This document shows positions 56,472-64,000 of a stretch of DNA of 64,000 nt, piece after piece (within the stretch, counting starts at the first letter, position 1; each line of letters opens with the position of its first letter). This stretch comes from Eutreptiella sp. 'Long Island Sound 2002'. Its lineage: Eukaryota; Euglenozoa; Euglenophyceae; Eutreptiales; Eutreptiaceae. The notes beneath the pieces were generated by a model that searched no databases, was not told the DNA's origin, and worked only from the letters and a program-made list of their open reading frames with translations. The stretch lies in the NCBI GenBank assembly GCA_964036045.1, contig OZ038383.1, positions 63,059,725 to 63,123,724 on the forward strand, given 5' to 3'. Both the position numbers and the translations under genes were made by a program.

Positions 56472-56873
56472 CAGCTACGACAGCTGCAGCAGCAACAACA
56501 ACGGCAGCAGCCGCAGCAGCAGCAGCAGCAGGAGCAGCAGCAGCCGCAGCTGCAGCGACCGCAGCAGCCGCCGCCACCGCTGCAGCAACCGCAACAACCG
56601 CAGCAGCAACAAGAGCATCAGCTGCAGCAGCAGCTGCTGCCTCTGCAGTACCCGCACATGCAAGTGCACCACCCACAGCTGCAGTTGCAGCAACCGGCAC
56701 ACCAATATGGCCAACACCATCAGCATCCGCTCGTGCAGCAGCAACAACTGCAGCAGCAATTTGTACCGTCGCCACAACTGCAGGCACAACCATTGCCACC
56801 ACCACAAGCAATGTCAATGCAACCTCATGTGCTGCCGTGGCAATATGCACCACCTTACCCTTTCCGCCGGTGA
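54962..56873 (+). CDS. PolyQ ORF, copy 2 with in-frame TAA
   Basis: Paralogue of 7197-9239, closely similar throughout. It has the start region MQLPKRRKNAIFPGLLKEL (55101), the globular Cys/His/Trp part, the Lys/Pro-rich part and the Gln tract, ending at TGA 56871-56873. The only stop is TAA 55452-55454, where copy 1 has CAA (Gln); 466 codons of conserved frame follow it. Copy 2 lacks about 44 residues found in copy 1 before the Gln tract. The acceptor used for the inferred copy 1 intron (CACAAG) reads CACAGG here, so splicing to the upstream ORF may have changed. Function unknown. Confidence 0.6.
56430..56850 (+). repeat. CAG/CAA polyglutamine tract, copy 2
   Basis: CAG/CAA repeats with CTG/CCG interruptions. 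The pattern differs from copy 1 in length and interruptions, as expected for slippage. Confidence 0.95.
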
Positions 56874-57319
56874 GGCTTTTGAATCCTTTTGTTAGAGGTG
56901 GTTAGAGACCACGGCTCTGCAGCTCTCCAGCATCCAACCTAGCCATACTCGCAGAACATTTTATATCGATTCCACCCTTTTGGCTTCGTTTCGTTCAAAT
57001 TGTAGAATGTTAAAGGTGGTTTGATACCACCACTATGCAGCTTTTCTTTCCCTCTGCCGTTTGTGCGCATTTGTTCATCCCTCAGGCTCTTCATCCATAA
57101 AGTTAGAGCAAGTGTCAAATGCTGATCCAATATCAGGATTTGAAGCCTTTGCCAAGCACAAGGCAATGTTCGTCAATTCTGCCGCTTTGATCCTGTCCAT
57201 ACCTGACATGTTGCATTTCTTTTGCATTTTCAGACATTGTTGTGGAGCATTACATTGTCTTTGTCCATGCTTCGCCTTCCATATGATCTTGCTTTCCGCA
57301 AAAGTCACAAAGGATGGTA

Positions 57320-59612
57320 GGGTGGCTGGGTGGGTGCACTCGGTCGTGGAGAGGCGCCCCATGGTTCCCCCCAGCGTCGCCCCTGTGACGAACAGGAAGA
57401 GGCTCCGCACGTGAAGAGGGGAGGCGGCCTACATCCCGCTAGACCTGACTGTTGGCCCCCAACAAAGCGGCCCCGGGCAACACCGGGAGGACTGTTCGCC
57501 GCCAGCGTGACGTGCTTGTCTCCTCGGGAGGGTGTGCCCCCGTGCTTGCGCACGTCCCCTTCTTCGGACGGAACCCTTGAGGTTCACCAGACTTCCTGGC
57601 GTATCCCGTTCCCAAGGCATGCATGCACATTCTTGGTACTAGGGTTCCGAGGCGCTTGGGTGTCGCACGCTCCGCGTCGAGTCCCAAAGCAGCGCAGGTC
57701 TTAGGATGCAGCCTTACCCCCGGTCTCCGGATCTCGTTTGGCCGGGTCACCTGCATGGCACGGGCTGCCTCAGTGCCCGGGCTGTGGGCACTGTGTTTCC
57801 TACTGTTGTGCGGCGTTTGTGTTTGGGTCCGGTTTGCGGGTGGTTGTGGGTTTTGTTAACCCCGCCAGTCCTGGCTGGGGTCTTGGGTGGGTGTGTTTGG
57901 GCACGGTTTGTGGTGTTGTCCCTCTAGTGTCGGCTGTTTGTGGTGTTCGCGGTTGGGGTTCGGTTTCGGCCTGCTTATGGGACGTGGGTGGTTTCGTGCG
58001 CGCCCCGCTTGCCCCCCGCCGTTTCCGGTTCCGGTGTGCGGTGTGGGCGTGCGTGCTGGGCCCAGGTCTTGGCTGTGCCCAGCCCTTCTTGGCTGGGTTG
58101 TCGGGGTGTGTTTTTTGCGCTTTTTTTTATTTTTTTTGGGTGTCCCCGTCCCGGGCCTTGTGGTCCCTGTCTCCCCGTCCCCTTTCTTTCGGGCTGGGCT
58201 GCTGGCTCTTTTTTTTTTCGTGGTGTGTGTCTGCATGTTTCGGTGTTCCTTTTCCCCGTGGGCCGCTGTTCCTGACTTTGTGTTGCCGGTTTTGGCTGGG
58301 TGGTCCCCCTGTGCCTCTTTGGGGGTCCTGTCTTCGGTGCCTTCTGGGGAGGGGGGGTTTGGCCGCCTCTGGTGGTGTTGGCGGGCGGTTTGGTGGCTGT
58401 GGGCTGTTTTCGCGCCCCCCCCTCCCCCCTCTGTTGTTTTTTTTCTTTGGGGGGGGGAGGGCTGCCTGTTCCTCCCTCTGCCTTCCCTGGGCTGGCGCAC
58501 GCACTGGCCCGCATTCAGTGTTGTCTTCCGGGCTGCTTTTGGCGGTTGCGTTCTGTTTGGCCGTGTTCCGGCGCCATCAGTCGGGTGGGCTATGTACAGG
58601 TTGGGCTCGGCGCCCCTTCTTGCCGGGTTAGGTCCTGGATCTGCCGGCTGGGCGGCTGCGCCAGGCAGCTGCTTGTGGCTCTGGGTTAGGGGGCTGGGGT
58701 TGTTCGTGTCCTTTTCCCTCTGCGGTGCCGGTTTTGACCTTCTGGGTGGTCCGCCACCGTTGTTGCCGGGCGCGCTGTGGCCCCGTGTGTGGCCTGCGGT
58801 GCTGGTGTGTGGCGTGCTGGTGAGGCGCCTTCCGGGGTGTGCGGTGGCTTGCTTCGGTTAGTCCTTCAGGTTAGGGTCAGTTGTGTTGTGTTGTGCCGCT
58901 CTGTGCCGCTTCGCGTCGCGTCGTGCTGTGGCGCGTTGCGCTGTGGCGCGCTGTGGTGCGGTGTGCCGTGGTCTCGCGTTCTGCCGCGCTGGGTCAGTGG
59001 AGGTCAGCGTGGCCTGTGTCGTGGTGCGGAGTGCGGGGCGGAGTGTGGCTGGCTGGTGGCTGGGGGGTGCGGTTAGGTGTGGGTGTCTCGCTGGGTCCGT
59101 GCTGTGGGGGCTTGGGCGTGCTGCTCGGCCTAGTGGGTTGGGTAGGTCCATCGCGTGACAGTCCGTGGGGTTGCCCTCCCTGGGGGCCTGTGCGTTGGTG
59201 CCGTGTCCTCTGGGGGTTTCGGTCCCTAGCCGTTGTCGCTGTGTCCGTGCCTTCGTCCTCTTCCTGTGCCTGTGAGGTGGCTCTTGTGGCGGCCGGGGTC
59301 GTCGCCTGGCGGTGAGGGCGTGGTGGTGCGCCGGGCGGCGGCGTTCCCTGTGGCTTCCTCTGTGGGTGTGGCCTGTTCTCCCCGTGTAGGTGTGCCCTCC
59401 ATTCCCCGTGTGGTTTCCGGTGGCTGGTGGGTGTGCGATGGTGTGATCCGTACGGCGTCCGATGCTTGCTTCGGCGGTGTGTGTTGGGGGGTGCGCCCCC
59501 GGGAGTCGTGGGGCGTTCGGTGGGGGTGGGGCGGCGCTGGCCCCCCTGTCGTTGTATGCTCTTCCTGGGTGTGAGTCATGGCGTTTGCCGTGGTGCTCTT
59601 TTCCTCCGTCAG
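57320..59612 (-). mobile_element. Retroposon B, 2293-bp copy with empty-site proof
   Basis: Sense strand is minus. The 3' end, with GGGT/GGTA repeats when read on plus, is at 57320. Sequence matches 29030-31312 in reverse and is 5'-truncated at 59612. Target duplication aaaggatggta is at 57309-57319 and 59613-59623; the single copy in the duplicate locus is at 9667-9677. The plus-strand end ctcttttcctccgtcag also resembles a splice acceptor. Long ORFs inside (for example 57738-58861 in two frames) are low-complexity and not credited. Confidence 0.9.
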
Positions 59613-59632
59613 AAAGGATGGTACAAAACCAG

Positions 59633-61850
59633 GGTACGTCTTTGGTGTGGCTACGTGGTCCCCACCCCCCCGCCCGGGCGCCTTGTCATTTTCGACTAAA
59701 AATGCCAATTCTGGGCCCAAAACAGTGTTTTTTGCGCTCGGGTGGTCAATTCAACATCCCCCCGACCTATTTCGCAAGTGTTCGACTCAAAGAATCATGT
59801 GTTGCAGGGCTAGGGATCCAGAAAATGGGTGATTCAGAGCCGCCCCCCCCCCCAAAAATGGCCATTTTTTGCCCAAAAATGGCTTAAAAAAGCCATTTTT
59901 GGGCCAAAAACAGTGTTATTTGGGCTCGGGTGGTTAATTTGACGCCCCCCCATCCTATTTTGCAGGTGCTGGACTCAAAGGAACATGTGTTGCAGGGTTA
60001 GGGCCCCGGAAAATGGGTGATTCAGGGCCGCGCCCCCTGAAAATGGCCATTTTTTGCCCAAAAAAAAAGGCTTAAAATGCCATTTTTGGGCCAAAAACAG
60101 TGTTTTTTGGGATCCGGTGGTCAATTGAACACCCCCCACCCTATGTCGCAGGTGCTGGACTCAGAAAAACATGTCCTGCAGGGTTGGGGAGCGGAAAAAT
60201 TGGTGATTCAGGGCCGGCCCCCCCAAAAAAATGGCCATTTTTTGCCCAAAAATGGCTTAAAAATGCCAATTTTGGGCCAAAAACAGTGTTTTTAGGGATC
60301 AGGTGGTCAATTCGACGCCCCCCCACCCCATTTTGTAGGCACTGGGCTCAAAACAACATGAGTTGCAGGGTTGGGGAGCGGGAAAATTGGTGATTCAGGG
60401 CCGGCCCCCCAAAAAATGGCCATTTTTGCTCAAAAATGGCTTAAAAATGCCAATTTTGGGCCAAAAACAGTGTTTTGTGCGCTCGGGTGGTCGTTTCTAC
60501 ATCCCCCCATCCTATTTCGCAGGAGCCCAACTCTGAAAAACATGTGTTGCAGGGTTAGGGAGCCGGAAAATGGGTGATTCAGGCCCCCCCCAAAAATGGC
60601 CATTTTTTGCCCAAAAATGGCTTAAAAATGCCATTTTTGGGCCAAAAACAGTGTTTTTTGGGATCGGGTGGTCAGTTTGACGCCCCCCCACCCTTTTCCC
60701 CAGGTGCTCGACTCAGAGAAACATGTGTTGCAGGGTTAGGGGGCCGGAAAATGGGTGATTCGGGGCCGTTCCCCCTAAGAAAAAGCCATTCTTTGCCCAA
60801 AAATGGCTTAAAAATGCCAATTTTGGGCCAAAAACAGTGTTTTTTGGGATCGGGTGGTCAGTTCGACGCCCCCCCACCCTATTTCGCAGGTGCTCGACTC
60901 AGAAAAACATAAGTTGCAGGGCTAGGGACCTGAAAATTGTTGATTCAGGGCCGCCCTCCCCCAAAATGGCCATTTTGTACCCAAAAATTACTTAAAAATG
61001 CCAATTTTGTGCCAAAAACGGTGTTTTTTGGGATCGGGTGGTCAATTCGACGCCCCCCCCACCCTATTTCGCAGGTGCTCAACTCAAAGAAAACATGTGT
61101 TGCAGGGCTAGGGACCTAAAAAATAGTTGATTCGGGACCGCCCCCCCAAAAAATTGGTCATTTTTGCCCAAAAATGGCTTCAAAATGCCATTTTTGGGAC
61201 GAAAACAGTGTTTTTTGGGCTCAGGTGGGCAGTTCAACACCCCCCCCACCTTATTTCGCAGGTGCTCGACTCAAGGAAAAATGTGTTGCGGGATTAGGAA
61301 CCTAGAAAATGGGTGATTCAGGGCGGCCCTCCCCCCCAAAATGGTAGCTTTTTGCCCGAAAATGGCCTTAAAATGCCATTTTTGGGCAGAAAACAGTGTT
61401 TTTTCGGATCGGGTGGTCAGTTTGACGGCCCCCACCCTATTTGGCAGTTGCTCGACTCAAAACAACATGTGTTGCAGGGTTAGAGAGCCGGAAAATGGGT
61501 TATTCAGTGCCGTCCCTCATAGAAAAGTGGCCATTTTTGCCTAAAAATGGCCTAAAAATGCCAATTTCGGGCAAAAAAACAGTGTTTTTGGGCTCAGGTT
61601 GTCAGCACAAGCCCCCCCTACCCTATTTCGCAGATGCCTGACGCTAAAAAAGCATGTATTCAAAATCATTGGAGCCAGCAAATAGGTGTTTTAGGGCCTC
61701 TTCGACCTGAAGAAAGGACATTATGTGTCAAAAAATGGGTCCAAATTGCCCATATTTTGTAAAAAATCGGTATGTTTTAGGCTTGGGGGCTCCCTTCAAG
61801 GCCCCCCCACCCTCTTTTGCAGGTGCCTGACTCACCAATATAGGTTTTGC
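59633..61850. repeat. 186-bp satellite array, copy 2
   Basis: About 12 units of the same satellite as 9687-12480, with the same diverged terminal units near 61600-61850 and the same flanks on both sides. Confidence 0.95.
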
Positions 61851-61902
61851 ACCATGGTCGGCATGATATTTGAGCCCGAAAACAAGTCGCTCCGCCATTT
61901 TA

Positions 61903-63740
61903 TTAGTTCTCGGAATAAACTAACACTTTTGCCTTTAAAAACCTATGTGATGCACGTTCCTGAGACTCCATAGTCAACACCTCACCTGTAAAAACCCTCT
62001 CTCCCCTTTTTGTTTTGTCTCGCAATCGTTCCTTAATAGGACCGAAAGCGTTCGGGTATTTTTGCTGTAAGACTCTTTGCCGTTCCCGGCACTCTTGTTG
62101 CTCCGCTTCATTCCACCCGTGGAGATCTGCGTCGGACCTATGAAAATTTGTATCTTGGGCTACCCCTGCGGGGTATGCGCATCTGGACATTGTGTACGCC
62201 AAAACATTTTTGTCCCCCGGATAATAATGAATTAACAAGTTGAATCGGCTTAAAAATTCGTGCCACCTTCCCCGGGTTCCAAACGGACCGGACAAGGTAC
62301 ACAAGTCCTCCTTGTACCACTGAACAATACTGGAATGATCAGTGTACACATCTACCTCATTATAGCCGATCCAACTTTGAAATTTGAGGAGGCAACACAC
62401 TAAAGCGTATGTTTCCTTCTCTCGGGGGGTCCAACCCAGCTGACCCAATTGTTTTTTTCCCTTTGAACTTTTACTCCCTTGCAGCTTCCTAGAGAAATAT
62501 GCCACAATCTGCCAAGTCCGATCAGATTGTTTTTGTTTTAAAACCCCATCGATTGCAAAATCACTGGCATCGGTCTCAATGACCCATCGGCCTTCAGGGG
62601 AGGGGAGGTACAAAACACAATTGTCAACCATAGCCAACTTTAACTGTTCAAAACCCTTTCGCATATCTTCTGCCCATTCTATTTCAAGCTCCTTGGGAGT
62701 TAATTTCACCTTTTTCCGTTTGATGGGTTTCCCATTTCCATCTAACTTACCCTTACTGGAGGGGTCGGGGGCTTCATACTGGTACTTCCCTTTTAAAGCA
62801 TCCATTAAGGGGGCCGCATGGGTGGCGTAGTCCTTAATGTAAATGCTGTACCAGTTTGCAAGACCCAAAATGCCTTTTAGAGCCTTCAGGGTCTTGATGT
62901 CATCCGCTTTCCAACTGGCCCAGGCGGCCGTTTTCTGGGGGTCGGGTTACCTGCATCCCTTGCTTAAAATATGGCCAATGTATTTGACTTGTTTCATAAA
63001 AAGATGACATTTGGCCGGTCTAACAGTAAGGCCCGCCTTGGCCGGTGCAAGGAACACCTTGCGTGCTTCCTGAAAATTATGTTCCATGTACGCCTTGCGT
63101 TCATCCGGGTCATCCTGCATGTCCAGCAGTTCCGGTGTCTGTTGGGATGCCTCTTCGTATGCCTGACTGTCCCTGACCTGGCCCGTTCCGGAACTCGGGG
63201 GTGGGGGGGGTTTACCTGTCGCTGTCAGCACAACATCCATGTAGGGGGAGGAGGCTGGACGGCATCCTTGTAGCACATGTGCAACCATGAGCTGAAAAAC
63301 TTGAGGTCCCACTTTGACTCCCATCGGGGGCACCGTCCATTGAAAAACACGGAAGGGGGTGATGAAGGCTGTGAGGGGTTGGGAGGAGGGGGCTAAACGC
63401 ATCTGTTGGAACCCATCTTCCAAGTCTACCAAAGTCCATAAAAAATTCCCCTGTTGTTTGGCCAATTGGTCCTCGATTACTGGTAGCGGAAAATTTTGAC
63501 CCTTTAACTGGCTGTTTAGCCACCGATAATCAATAACCAATCGCCACTTTCTGTTGGGGTTGGGCACTAAAAATGCCCGACTAACCCACTCAGTCTCATT
63601 GGGGGCAGCCTCAATGAGATATCACTTTCTGAGTGTCAATTTATTTCGAAACAATGGTTCTAAAACCAAAACCACTTTTGGAAATCCTTGAAGTTCCTTC
63701 TTGAATGTCCCGTGATTGTTTGGGAACACACCGGCAACGA
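61903..63740 (-). pseudogene. Element 3 RT and RNase H, copy 2
   Basis: One frame from about 63740 to TAA 61903-61905, broken by TGA 63622-63624 and TAA 62947-62949 (copy 1 has TAC at the latter). RT has ETEWVSRAFLVPNPNRKW, VIDYRWLNSQ, TLVDLEDGFQQM and VPPMGVKVGPQVFQ. The catalytic box reads PYMDVVL, so the second Asp is Val. A Pro-rich insertion of about 35 residues follows it. RNase H has VIETDASDFAIDGVLKQ, REKETYALVCCLL and DVYTDHSSIVQW, and the tail is YPGDKNVLAYTMSRCAYP. Integrase is missing because the satellite begins right after. The GTG at 63565-63567 is not a real start. Confidence 0.88.
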
Positions 63741-64000
63741 TAGTGAGAGCAAAAGCACAGACTCCAAAGACTCAATGCAACAATGGTAAAGTATGAACCA
63801 TTGTTTCTGCAAACAAATCAATAACATACATCAAAGCACCAAAATCAAAAAAATAGACACTCAGTAATTTACACAGCAAACAAAAACAGAGTTCTCCGAA
63901 GCATGATCGCGATGTCGCGATGTCGCGATGGACTGGACAGATGTCGACGCGAATTCTGTGATTCCCAAATCCGATGTCGCTAATTCTGTCTCATTTTAAT
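63741..64000. other. No gene recognised at right edge
   Basis: AT-rich, contains three copies of tcgcgatg in tandem at 63907-63930. Probably the 5' part of element 3, but nothing was identified. Confidence 0.5.

Larger units (their letters stand above)
54142..63165. repeat. Segmental duplicate, copy 2
   Basis: Collinear with 6370-13811. It adds retroposon B at 57320-59612 and has a shorter satellite. Homology on the left continues to the middle of the transposase-like ORF, where copy 1 is truncated. Confidence 0.9.

Overview
The window is eukaryotic nuclear DNA. It has spliced genes with GT-AG introns, Ty3/gypsy chromovirus polyproteins, CAG-coded polyglutamine, satellite arrays and nested retroposons. 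No rRNA, tRNA, CRISPR array or bacterial-type operon was seen. The organism cannot be named from sequence alone. A protist or alga with a retroelement-rich genome fits. If the in-frame TAA/TAG pattern described in the findings is real recoding, a UAR=Gln lineage such as Dasycladales or Cladophorales green algae would be a candidate, but that is a weak inference.

Layout. 1-5577 (minus): decayed Ty3/gypsy element 1, with gag, aspartic protease, a methyltransferase-like domain, RT and RNase H. 6370-13811 (plus): a segmental duplicate carrying a two-exon transposase-like/polyQ gene, a 186-bp satellite array and an RT-RNase H fragment. 13869-14642 (minus): an unknown ORF. 14767-16640 (minus): an integrase-chromodomain fragment, element 4. 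17546-46082: a very large minus-strand chromovirus, element 2. Its flanking direct repeats look like LTRs of about 4 kb (17546-21736 and 41729-46082, interrupted), and its gag, pol and chromodomain lie at 32968-40707. It has been invaded by two GC-rich retroposon families, here called A and B.

Family B occupies 21737-31312, 43887-44820 and 57320-59612. All three copies share the same 3' end with a (CTAC)n tail and are truncated at different 5' points. One insertion has a matching empty site at 9667-9677. The longest copy encodes a proline-rich, Arg/Ser-rich gag-like protein. Family A occupies about 23050-28090, nested inside B, and 48995-52583. It ends in a (CTCAAAC)n tail and one copy encodes a separate ORF.

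46352-56873 (plus): a multi-exon gene of unknown function broken by an A insertion in exon 4, followed by an AT-hook/transposase-like ORF and a polyQ ORF that are the more complete paralogue of the 6370-9239 gene. 57320-63740 repeats the satellite and RT-RNase H arrangement of 9680-13811. Many long ORFs in the GC-rich parts and in the satellites are compositional artefacts and were left out. Almost every retroelement ORF carries stops or frameshifts, so the locus looks like an old, nested transposon graveyard around one duplicated gene family.
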